DNA from: Diadophis punctatus similis
Taxonomy: Eukaryota; Chordata; Lepidosauria; Squamata; Dipsadidae
DNA length: 64,000 nt
Direction of reading: 5' to 3'
NCBI GenBank assembly: GCA_023053685.1
Contig: JALIGW010000001.1
Coordinates: forward strand, 160,672,547-160,736,546
The position numbers and the translations under genes are program-made. Positions within the stretch are counted from its first letter, which is position 1. Every line of letters starts with the position of its first letter. Below, in pieces: positions 46,405 to 58,823 of this stretch. The notes under the pieces were generated by a model that saw only the letters and a program-made list of their open reading frames with translations, was not told the DNA's origin and made no database searches.

Positions 46405-47649
46405 AAAAGAATAAAAATGTGCATGCTAAATTAGTATATTAGAATTAAATAATTTTGAATAAATTGTTTATTGTGGTGATAAGAACTAAAAAATAATAAC
46501 ATTTTTGAATATAAGGTATGAATATAGAAGAGTTATAATGTAGGCAAAAATGTGTATTAAAGATATGTATGAATAGTTTGTAAAAATGAAATTATAACAT
46601 AACAAGAAAATATGAAGATTAAAAATTGAAAATTGATAACTTTGAAATATGTTTTGTAGGGGATAAAAGAGATAAAAATTAGTTTTGAATGTTTGTTAGA
46701 AATGTGATAAAGTGATAGAATTAATTGTCATGAAGATAAAATCAGCTTGTATTGAAGAGTAAGAATGATATGGAAAAGAGGAAAAAGATTTTTGAATACT
46801 GTTTAGAAAAGAAGTGAAGTAAAATATATTAATGCTAGAAATGTATGTATACTAGAAATGTATAAGGTGGGAAAAGACCACATCTTTGATTGTTGGAATG
46901 GAAAGAGAAGATTAGAAAAGGGTGGAAAGAAAAAAGAATTAAAATAGAGATAAACTAAAAGGGGGAAAAGACTAAAAGATAGATATTAAGATGAAAATAA
47001 ATGTAAGAGATGTATTAAAAATGAAATGATAATGAATTGTAACTAATCAAGAAAAATATTGTTAAGATTATTGTATGGATGTATGAAACCCAGAAAGCAA
47101 ACACTCGCAACCTGAGATGTAGAAAGACTAAAAATAAATAAAACTTATTGGAGGAAAAAAAGGTTGTCATGTCTTAGGACCATGATGGGCAGGCCATGAT
47201 GGACAGCCATAGGTCAAGGACAGGGAAACAGGGAAATATTTTTCAGCATCAGTGAAAATTGTGGATAAATTCAAATGTTAAACCTCTTCCCCAGTTAAAT
47301 TATAAATGATTAAACCATATTGGAAAATGGTGTAAAGCAAATCTAATCTTTCTGACTTTACTTGAGAACATGCCATCAATTGATTTTAAGTTTTCTCCAA
47401 GGGTGGCTACTTCAATTAAAGTTATGTGTTGCCAGGCAACTCTTGAGACCTCACAAATAGATTTGGAGAAATGTGTAATAAATTGCAAGTGTTTTATTAG
47501 TAGGTTCGTGTGAAAATCCTACACATTTTATACACCTGTACTCTCTTATAAATACTTGGTTATCTTCCAAGGTAACAAAAGTATTCAGCAGTTATTTTTA
47601 AATTTTAATTAGAATTTCTGCTGACATAATCATATGGATTTATAAAGTT

Positions 47650-47880
47650 AAAGATGCCCTTGAGTCAAGGTCAGCTTTTGGTAGCTACAAGGATATGTCC
47701 ATACAGTTCTTCTTAACATGTGCATAGGACTAGTTTACTACTGCCTTCTTTCATGCATATTGCTTGACTTTCTAGTTCAATCTTTTGCTTCAGAACTCTC
47801 TTAATTTTCCATCCAAACACTAACCCATCCCCACTCTATTTAATTACAAAATTCAGATAGGGTTAGCCATCTGCTGAGAC
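47650..47880 (-). mobile_element. 5S-rRNA-headed SINE (5S-Sauria-like)
   Basis: On the minus strand the head reads GGGATGGGTTAGTGTTTGGATGG, here given in its key parts GGTTAGTGTTTGGATGG, resembling the 5S promoter GGTTAGTACTTGGATGGGA. Its tail includes the reverse complement of CTTGAGTCAAGGTCAGCTTTTGG, key part GAGTCAAGGTCAGC, a Bov-B-like 3' end. Diverged and old. Confidence 0.6.
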
Positions 47881-48459
47881 AAAAGTCCACAAGCAATGCT
47901 GAAATATACCTTACATGTTAAGTGAAACTTTTCTGAATAAATCGAAACTAAAGTTATATGGGGCAAGGTGAAGTGAAAATGAGATTGGGTCCGAGGAAGT
48001 GAAATACAGTTTCAAGATTGAAAGCTGGAGAGAGGCATGCCACATTTGAAAGTATTTATTCATGTTTTAAAGAAAAAACAACCCATAATATCTCTTTACA
48101 AGCAGAAAGCTGGTGGTGAAGGGGGAAAAAAGTCTGTTGGAAAGATTTTATTTAGGACAAGCACCAATAATAGTGTCTTCCCCAATCTTAAATGGTGCAA
48201 TCTTTTAAGCTATTTTAGGACTCTGATATAATACATTCTTCTGAAAAAGTAGGGCTTCTAACATTGACTAGGTGAAAATGTTTACTTTCTAAGATATAAT
48301 TTTATGATGTTCAATATATTGTGCAGATCTCACCCATCTTCTTCAATGTTATGTTAGGCAGTCTTAAAAAGTCAGAATATTAATGTTAAATATGATCGTA
48401 TATGTAGACCAATTCAAAATATGTCTTTATAAAAAAATAACCAGTAATACTTCAAAATT

Positions 48460-48693
48460 AGCAATAGCAATAGCACTTTACTTATATACCGCTTCATAGT
48501 GCTTTACAGCCCTCTCTAAGCGGTTTACAGAGTTCAGCATATTGCCCCCAACAATCTGGATCCTCATTTTACCGACCTCAGAAGGATGGAAGGCTGAGTC
48601 AACCTTGAGCCTAGTGAGATTTGAACTGCTGAACTGCTGAACTAGCAGTCAGCCTGCAGTCGCAGCATTTAACCACTGCACCACTTCAGCTCT
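48460..48693 (-). mobile_element. tRNA-headed SINE with L2-like tail
   Basis: Near-identical to 7233-7463, including the terminal AGCAATAGCAATAGCACTTT tail and the body GCCCCCAACAATCTGGATCC. The closeness of these two copies suggests a recent subfamily. Confidence 0.9.
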
Positions 48694-48699
48694 TCACAC

Positions 48700-49635
48700 T
48701 TAGAATGAAGGAGCAGTAGAAAGAGTTAGGGTAGCTCTTCTTTTTTTATATCTTCCTTGCCAAATTATGTCTGGCATATTTTTCATCCATTTTGGAACTT
48801 TGGATCAAGAAATACAGAGAGGAGATTGTTCTTTTCTCAGTAACCAATTTAGATTCATTTTTTTCCAGGAATGTACTGTATTTCTGCATTCCCCAAAACA
48901 TTCCATTTGGATTTAGAGACCAAAATTATCTTCTGCCACTTTTTGTCCATAATGATAGATTAGTTCATTAATTTAAGGTGTTAGACTTGAACTGGATCAC
49001 TGGGTGACTTAAATAGTCATGTTCTCTCAGCCCAACTGAAGAGAGAAAATTAAAAGAGACGTATATCGTCTTTGCAACTTATAGAAAAAACAGAGTATAA
49101 ATGTAATGAATAACCAAATGCATATCCAAGGAAAGTTTAAAGAACTTGCTTATTAATGTACCTGGTTCAGAACTCTTTCCTATTCTTTTGATAAATCCGT
49201 AAACTTTTCAGTTCTTTAAATATAGGGGTTCCCCCCCTCTTTTCTCATGTTTATTATATCACTAATGTAATATGATTTTTCACTAAACTACACATTTCCT
49301 TTTTGGATAGATAACACACTGTTGAAAAGATGACTGACTTATGTAATTTTTAGTGAATTCAATTAATGCTCTTTCTCTTTTCTAAAACATAGCTCTAAAA
49401 TTAGGAATATAGCCCAGATAGTCCTTTTTTTCAATGCTAAATAATAAAGTTTCAAAAATGGGCTTACCTTCATTTCAAAAGTTTACAGAAACTAGTTGAT
49501 AACTAGTTGACTTTTTTTGCCTGAACATCACAGTTTGTAAACAATGTATGTTCATATTAATATTAATATGCTTTAATACATATTATAGCAAACATTATTA
49601 GTGCAGGGGACTAAGAGAAACAAAACACACACACA
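48700..49635. other. AT-rich noncoding DNA, no gene seen
   Basis: Nothing recognised. A short ACACAC run lies at 49626-49638. Confidence 0.5.
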
Positions 49636-49640
49636 CACTG

Positions 49641-52320
<2,680 letters not shown>

Positions 52321-52564
52321 AGAGCCGAGATGGCGCAGCAGTTAGAGTGGGGTACTGCAGGCCACTTTAGCTGACTGTGATCCGCAGGTCAGCAGTTCAA
52401 ATCTCACCGGCTCAAGGTTGACTCAGCCTTCCATCCTTCCGAGGTAGGTAAAATGAGGACCCAGATTGTTGGGGGCAATATAAATATACATTGCTTACTG
52501 GTGTAAACCGCTTAGAGGGTGCTTGCACTGTGAGGCGGTATATAAATCTCACTAATAAATAAAT
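52321..52564 (+). mobile_element. tRNA-headed SINE with L2-like tail, sense copy
   Basis: Reads in sense: AGAGCCGAGATGGCGCAGCA (A-box region), TCAGCAGTTCAAATCTCACC (B-box region), GGTTGACTCAGCCTTCCATC, and the tail GCGGTATATAAATCTC followed by AATAAATAAATA. The tRNA-like head has an insertion (GGCCACTTTAGCTGACTGTG) relative to the minus-strand copies, so it may be another subfamily. Confidence 0.9.
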
Positions 52565-52569
52565 ACAGA

Positions 52570-53395
52570 ACCTGAAGATATAGACAGGATTTCTGCAAAT
52601 GACCAAATAGAAAATAAAAAAAGATTATCTTTTCAGACATTCAATTTTCGATGGAGGCTTTCAGGCCAACAACTCAAATAAATATGAAATCAGAAAGGTA
52701 TTTAGTTCTGCTGGAACTAAATTTGAATCTGTTCATCTCTCCATCTTGATGTAGCAGAGAATGCTGTGGTTTTTTTTTTTTCTTCAATTGAAATACCTGC
52801 CCTTTGTTTCAACTGGGGCAAGTATTAAAATTCCAATTAGTTTTTATTTCTTTGGCTACAATTAGTTCAAAAACCTATTATTTGTGAAGAAAATAATCTG
52901 GGTGTAGTAGCCTTATTGGAAAATTAGGATAATTTAAGGAAGATAATTAGTCCTAACGTTTCATTAATGATGTCCCCTATTTTTAATACTAAAATTTAAA
53001 TTCAGTAGTAATTAGGGAACTTGCATACATTATCATTTAGATCTCAGAGAGCTTGAAAGGTTTAATGAGAAAAGTATGTATCTGTGCAAATTTGAAATAA
53101 AAATTGGTTATTTTTTAATCATTGAAAGCTATTTTCAAATGTATGGATTAAAGATATAACAGTAAGAAGATATCAAATGAAATGGACAAAATGATGGTGA
53201 ACATAGTACTAATTATGTTTAGTATAATACATCAATAAAATACTATGGATTGGGGTGACCTAAAATATAATAATTACATATTTAATGCATGGAATTCACT
53301 ATTTATCTCATAAAATAAGATTTTTATTTCATTTTTTAGGTCTATTTCATGTATTTGTTTGCTAGATTTATATCCTACCTCTTCAAGGAGCTTTA
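52570..53395. other. AT-rich noncoding DNA, no gene seen
   Basis: Nothing recognised other than a poly-T run near 52771. Confidence 0.5.
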
Positions 53396-53405
53396 GGAGG
53401 TCTTT

Positions 53406-53538
53406 AGGAGGGGGGGAGGCAAGGGGGAGGCAGGGGGGAGGGAGGGAAGGAGGGAGAGAGACAGAGAGAGGGGGGGAAGGAGGGAGAGAGAGGGGGAGAG
53501 AGAGGGGGGAGGGGGAGGGAGGGAGGGAGGGAGGGAGG

Positions 53539-53614
<76 letters not shown>
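53406..53614 (+). repeat. polypurine tract, (GGGA)n and (GA)n
   Basis: About 210 nt of nearly pure A/G on this strand: irregular GGGGGAGG, then GGGA units, then about 35 GA units. Long mirror-symmetric purine runs can adopt H-DNA. ORFs rich in RE or LS repeats are artefacts. Confidence 0.95.
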
Positions 53615-53618
<4 letters not shown>

Positions 53619-53619
53619 C

Positions 53620-54720
53620 CAAATTCAACAAAGTTTCCAGAATTAACTTGAACCTGGATCTACCTGAAACCAGGCTTGCCAGCATCTCAGTCACAAACAT
53701 AATTAGTTATGGTATACTATATATGAAATGGGCAGCCATAATATTTATATGAATTAAATAAATAAATACATTTTAGAAACTCATTCAAATTGTACTGTAT
53801 ATTTTAATGGATATTAATGTACTCTGGTCACTCAAATGCTTCAAGGTTTCCCATAAGCTAAATAACAGAGGCACTAATGTACCTGATTAATGTGTACATA
53901 TAGAAGAGCTCAGAATGATAATCTGCTTTATGGACAAGGAGTTCCAAGTTAAAACACAGATTTCTAAATAAGTCTGGAAAGATTTTGCTATGAAACTTGG
54001 AAAGACAAAACTAGTAACCAAGTTAACAGTTTTGAACTAGATGCAGTTCTATTTCTTAGTGTCCCATGTTTGTTTACTCTCTTTTCTCCTATCCCCAAAT
54101 ATGGCAAGAATAATAATATGCCTTTGGATCAGTAGTGCTAGGAACAGTCCCTCTAAAAGCATTTTCTTGGTTATTTTTAGGAGAGGAATTGTATCTCATA
54201 CAGTACCTGTTAAATGAGGAAGTTTCCAAGATCCAGCTCTCATCTGAAACTCTGAAGAGCTACTGCCAGAGTAGAAGAACTGGCCAAGAAGGATAAATAG
54301 TCTCAGTCTCAGAGCCAAGACTCGATTGAGTAAAATCATGGATGGGATAAAAATGGAATAAGGACAGTCTTTTTAAAATTAGATCCCATATCAAAATGAG
54401 GGGATGTTTTTAGAGTTCTCATATCTAGAATTATAGGATCTGGATTACAAAAATCCAAATTATTACTACCGGTAGTTGGCAGCAAAGTGATGTCACCTAG
54501 TGATCATCTGGAGTTTTGCATCTGTTATCCTAATATTTCCCAGTTGTACTTCAAAATTCTCTGTTTAGAAATTCATCCCGTCTCATTATTTCAGTAAGCA
54601 AAGTCAGTGGAGGTGGTATAAGTGAAGTCTAGAGGAATTATGAAGTGATCACAGCTTTCTTCCCGCTTGTCACTTCTATCCTGGCACTTTGCATGGACAG
54701 TTGGGATCTTTAGTATTGGG
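53620..54720. other. AT-rich noncoding DNA, no gene seen
   Basis: Nothing recognised. Confidence 0.5.
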
Positions 54721-54736
54721 AACAGTCATCTGAGCT

Positions 54737-54936
54737 GTCTATGGAGATTCTCAGTCTTCTAGGTCATGGTTGTCTCAAAGGTGCCTTTTCAAGAGGCAAC
54801 TTGACTTTCTAGCTTTTCTTTGAAGATGTTTCGTTTCTCATCCAAGAAGCTGAAGAAGCTTCTTGGGTGAGAAGCGAAACGTCTTCCAAGAAAAACCAGA
54901 AAGTCAAGTTGCCTCTTGAAAAAGCACCTTTGGGAG
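54737..54936. mobile_element. 200-bp foldback repeat with 13-bp direct repeats
   Basis: The left arm (GCAACTTGACTTTCTAGC; GATGTTTCGTTTCTCATCCA) recurs inverted in the right arm (GGTGAGAAGCGAAACGTCTT; AGAAAGTCAAGTTGCC), with AGAAGCTGAAGAAGCTTCTT at the loop. AGTCATCTGAGCT is duplicated perfectly at 54724-54736 and 54937-54949. A 13-bp duplication suits target-primed retroposition rather than a hAT or TA transposon. Confidence 0.7.
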
Positions 54937-54959
54937 AGTCATCTGAGCTACTACTGCTC

Positions 54960-56640
54960 TAGGGGGTGCCTTTCCAAATCACTGTTTAAACTTGAAGCAA
55001 GGTAAAAGTTACATAACCTTGCTGGACCAAAATAAAAAAGATCACCCAACAGTGTTCCACGTTATGAATAAGCAATCTTTAGTTAGTAATTATCGTTTGC
55101 TAGCAGAAACCTAGCATAATAATCATGACAATATCAGCGTTTTTAGATGTTTGTAATATCTAAAGCAGGACCTTAGCTGCAACTCATTCTCAGTTTAAAG
55201 GGCCCAGAGCACCACTTCATTTCAGTTGTTTTAATACAAGTAACTGCCCTTCCCTTAGGATAGTTTGAACTGGATTAAGCTACCTGCTTCTTTTGGGGGG
55301 TTGAACAGGAAGGCTTACAATTAATTAATTAATCAGATCAGATAGTTCAAAAATAAAACAAAATAAAAACTACATTTAAAGTTCACCAACGTAGGTGAAT
55401 GCACATGTACCCGGGGAACCAGTTTGTTCCATATTGATTTCCTCTCCCTCCCCCCAAATAGAGAACCCATGTCTTAGATGAAGGTAGATGAAGGAGAGCA
55501 TTCAGTCTGATCTCTTTTGAATGACAAAGAGACTGCATGGGGCAGACATCAGCAAGAACCAATCAAAGAGCTTTCCCCCCCACCCTCCCCGGGTTGGAGC
55601 CAGCCTCTCTCCCACCGCTGAGCTTTTGTCCTCTTTGCCAGGAGCCTGCCTGCCTGCGGGCAATATCCAGCTTTCTAATAAAGCAACCCCTTTGTCAATG
55701 ACAGCAATGATTATCTCCTGCAGCTGCCCAGAGTGTTGCATTTTGTAACACAATTTGGCCTCCTTTGGCCCCTGCTTAGTCCTATTTAAAGTCCTGCAGG
55801 GGTTCCCTGTTTGATCTCTAATTGATATAATTGACTGGGAATAATCAGTGTGGCTTTATAGATTTTTATTGATAGTTAATTTTCCTTCCTCCATTGTTTC
55901 ATCGAGAAGACTATAACCTAATTTACTGCCGCCCCAATGGGGATCCATCATTGCCCTTTTTGGCAAAGGCTGTTGGCAGCTTGTCACCAAAGAATCAGAA
56001 AGAGCTGTTAAACCTCCAGTGTCTACCATCATTTAGCAGCAATTTAGAGACCTAATGGGCATTATAAATTACAATCAATAACTACATATAAAATACAGTT
56101 GTTCAGCAAGGTGGTGTCATGTTATTAAACAAACCAATAGGGTGTTTGTTTGGTTTCATATGTTATTTCCCATTTACCCACATGGAGTGATTCTGAATAC
56201 TGGATAAGGCTGACTGATTAGTAAAAGAAAGAGTCTCTTGCCTAGACTGAACTGTAAGAAAAATTCCCAATAGATCTTGAAAAGAGAAGGAGAATGGCCA
56301 ACCATGTTTGTGTGCTCTATAAGCAACCTGAGGCCTCCAAACACTCTAAGAGAAACCGCAGCCTTTCTGCTCCAGTGTTACTTCAAACGCATGATATAAC
56401 TAGTCAGCAAAGGAGAAGCTTCTGGATTTATAATAAGAATAAAGCAAAATAAATATAGTGGTATGTTATACATCACTCAAGGGTTCTCAAACCATTCTTA
56501 ACCATTCTCAAACCCCAGCATATTTCAGGATAATACTGTGACAAAGTCACAGACCTTTCAGTCAAGGGCAGTGTGGTATATAGCGAGGAGGAGGAGGAGA
56601 AGTCATATCTTGCCAAATACTAAAAAGTTTTGGTGGAAGA
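54960..56640. other. noncoding DNA with a candidate conserved stretch
   Basis: At about 55680-56080 the sequence is repeat-free and rich in motifs typical of deeply conserved enhancers (AATTGATATAATTGAC, CTAATTGA, TTATTGATAGTTAATTTTCC, GCATTATAAATTACAATCAA). No ORF is credible. Conservation cannot be tested here. Confidence 0.35.
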
Positions 56641-56666
56641 GAATATTTTTAGCTCAGGACAGAATT

Positions 56667-57095
56667 GTGGGGTCTTTCGTGCTCTCTGAGCTTGGTTGTT
56701 CTCTTGCAGACTGTTAGCGGAGAAATAAGTTCTCCGGAGGTCGATGAATCGGGCTTCCCTTTTGAAGACATTGTTACTTAGAAAATAAAACCCGTGATTC
56801 AAATCTAATTAACAAAATATTTATTTCAGTAGAAAAATAATAAAGAATTCTTATTAGGACTACATTTTATCGGCTAAGGAAATAAATCACTTCTACCTTG
56901 GTAGAAATGGCGATGAGAAAGGAAAGGAGTAAACCTGTGGAATGTGGACATGCGTAGTAGAATATATCATACGTCTGTCTGACCATAGATATAAGAACAC
57001 AGTAGAAAAACATAGAGATGCACAAACTGACAATATTCACATCGTGACACAGACCTTTCAATACCAAACTAGGTAACATCATCCTCATCATGCCT
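56667..57095. mobile_element. foldback repeat split by an LTR
   Basis: The left part (GTGCTCTCTGAGCTTGGTTG, then TTGCAGAC) and the right part (AGACCTTTCAATACCAAACT, then AGGTAACATCATC) are the two sides of the family at 26208-26345, where they are continuous. Confidence 0.75.
56712..57049. mobile_element. 338-bp solo LTR candidate
   Basis: The insert starts TGTTAGCGGAGA and ends ATCGTGACA, that is TG...CA, and is flanked by the 5-bp duplication CAGAC (56707-56711 and 57050-57054). Removing it restores the foldback repeat exactly. There is no internal retroviral coding sequence, so this would be a solo LTR left by recombination. AATAAA-like words occur in the plus direction, but the orientation is not certain and the family (endogenous retrovirus or Gypsy type) is not recognised. 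The minus-strand 102-codon ORF here is not credible. Confidence 0.72.
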
Positions 57096-57789
57096 TTCAA
57101 ATAGGTCAAAAAAGGCATTGTCCTAATATACATCTGGAAATCTTTATCACTTAGAGATAAAGTTTCCTCATTCATTCAATAAATATTCAGCTTATTCCAT
57201 GCATGAAATATATACACCACCACAATTCCAACAGACTATATGTGGTTTACACATTCTTCTGACTTAAGCTTCCATCAACCCTGTTTAGCAACAACGGAGA
57301 CACTTAAAAATCCACCCAATGCCATTTTCAAAGAGCGGAAGAGTTGCTCTATGGATAGGACTGGCCTGTGCAAAGTGGCAGGTTCAATCTTTAGATATCA
57401 TTAGTTGGGCTACTTTTACCAGACCTGGTAACAAATTTGTCTATATACACATTTTCCTTCCCATAGGTTAGGGTTTTGTTTTGTTTTTTTATTGTCAGGG
57501 AAGGGTGAGCATTAGCAGATGGATCTATTGTTATTTAACAAATGATGGCAGTTACAGATGGCTGCAGAAAGGCACATTGGAAAGTCCATTCTAATAAGTC
57601 TTGCAGTTCTGATGGCTGCCTCTTGTTAATGGAAGAGCAGAAGCGAGCAGATATGGAGGATAAAGAGAAAACAGAACCGGAATCACCAATTTTGCTAGGA
57701 ATAAGTCGAGGGAGATTACAAGACAGATGTATAATTCTCCACAGTCCCTAAAGTCTCTTGCGAAAAGGTGGAAATGAACTAATTTATTA

Positions 57790-58180
57790 GTGAAATCACA
57801 TCAGGGGCAGTAATTTCATGTTAGTGAATTTACATGTAATAACATTAGATTTCCATCCCTGCATATCATCACAGCTCAGCCCTCCCGGATGATGAATGAG
57901 CTGCCTAAAGAAAGATGATGGTTTGATTGTTTTCACAGCAAACAGAGCAGCATTTTAATTTCTTGCTTCTGTGTTTATTGCTTATTTGGCCCCTTGCTTA
58001 GCTTGTAAAAGCCCAGGTAAGTGGAAATGAATAAATGTAATTACTGTGGGTGACAGTGGTAATCTGTGTGGGTTTTTCATACTGGCTTTGCCAGCATTAA
58101 TCTAATCAGAGGAGAAGATATGTCATTGCATCGAAGCACTGACAGAAAGCAGAAGCCCTCAGCCCCTCATTGACTGAAAC
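57790..58180. other. candidate conserved noncoding stretch
   Basis: Repeat-free and lower in AT, with AACAGAGCAGCATTTTAATT, GCTTATTTGGCCCCTTGC and CAGCATTAATCTAATCAGAG. It resembles developmental enhancer texture. No ORF or RNA gene is recognised. Inference only. Confidence 0.3.
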
Positions 58181-58823
58181 AGGAAATTTGACACTGACAA
58201 ACAGTGGAATAACATGGCATGAGCCTAGGCACACCCAATACATTGTGCTAGAACCCTTGATCTCCACACTGCAATGATTTTCCTCACTCTGTAGTAGGTC
58301 ATACATGCAGAATAAACTTATATTAGTCAAAGCTCTGAGCCAAATATTGTCATAACCTATGGCTGATCATTGGTCCATTATTGAGCATGACTTGCAGCAG
58401 AATTTGAATATTTAAGGAAGGACATTATACAGTTCTATTTAGAGACACTAGGAATTAAGTAGAATACTTGTAATACAAGCCACATGGGCTGATTCTGGTC
58501 TTTGGTTCTCTTCGTGCAAAGCCACAAATGAACTAGTTAATTCCATGGGGAGGGGTGACTTTTTCTTGGAATAACCTCCATATAGAAAAGGTGATTATGA
58601 ATAGAAAGAAACTTCCTCTATTGATGGAGGTTCTCCAGTGCAGTTGAGTACCTTTGGAGGAAAATGCTAAGGAAAGGACTAATATATTCTTCACTTCTTT
58701 AAGCATGAATAGAATGTCAGTCCACGTAATATCAGAAAGTGTAATAGCATCTTTTTAAACTAATACATTAAAGACAAGTTTTTGTGAACTGCAGCCTATT
58801 TCATCAAATACATACAGTGGCTA

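Larger units (their letters stand above)
45084..47164 (+). mobile_element. L1-like non-autonomous element, 10-bp TSD
   Basis: The duplication TGTCATGTCT is perfect at 45074-45083 and 47165-47174, so both ends are defined and the element is 2081 bp. It opens GGACTTCCGGTTTCTCTTTC with a CpG-rich patch (45118-45145) like squamate L1 5' UTRs. A leader of about 770 bp precedes two short, charged ORFs. It ends ATAAATAAAACTTATTGGAG plus an A-rich tail, an AATAAA-type poly(A) signal. No endonuclease or reverse transcriptase is present. The 46.4-47.1 kb part is extremely A-rich on this strand. Interpretation: a deleted, HAL1-like L1 derivative copied by L1 machinery. Assignment to L1 is by leader and layout, not by a diagnostic domain. 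Confidence 0.7.
44755..47218. mobile_element. degraded TA-target MITE split by an L1-like element
   Basis: The left part (44755-45083) starts TAGTCCTTGAGTTACAACTA and contains CAGTCACATGACTGCATG and TTCTCAGCAACCAGGCTGCA, matching the 42326-42711 family in reverse. The right part (47165 onward) ends CATAGGTCAAGGAC, the other terminus. The two halves join when the insert at 45084-47164 is removed. Confidence 0.55.

Noticed and set aside
47800..47880. Possible 5S rRNA gene
   Set aside because: It is too diverged and partial, and joined to a LINE-like tail, so it is a SINE remnant.
52321..52420. Possible tRNA gene
   Set aside because: Only A-box and B-box-like words of a SINE head; no cloverleaf, and repeated copies share the same non-tRNA body.
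56867..57175. 102-codon minus-strand ORF as a retroviral gene remnant
   Set aside because: It crosses the end of the LTR candidate into the foldback repeat, so it cannot be one coding unit, and it has no retroviral motif.
57542..57751. 69-codon ORF (MMAVTDGCRKAHWK...)
   Set aside because: The composition is plausible, but no family is recognised and no splice or promoter support is seen.
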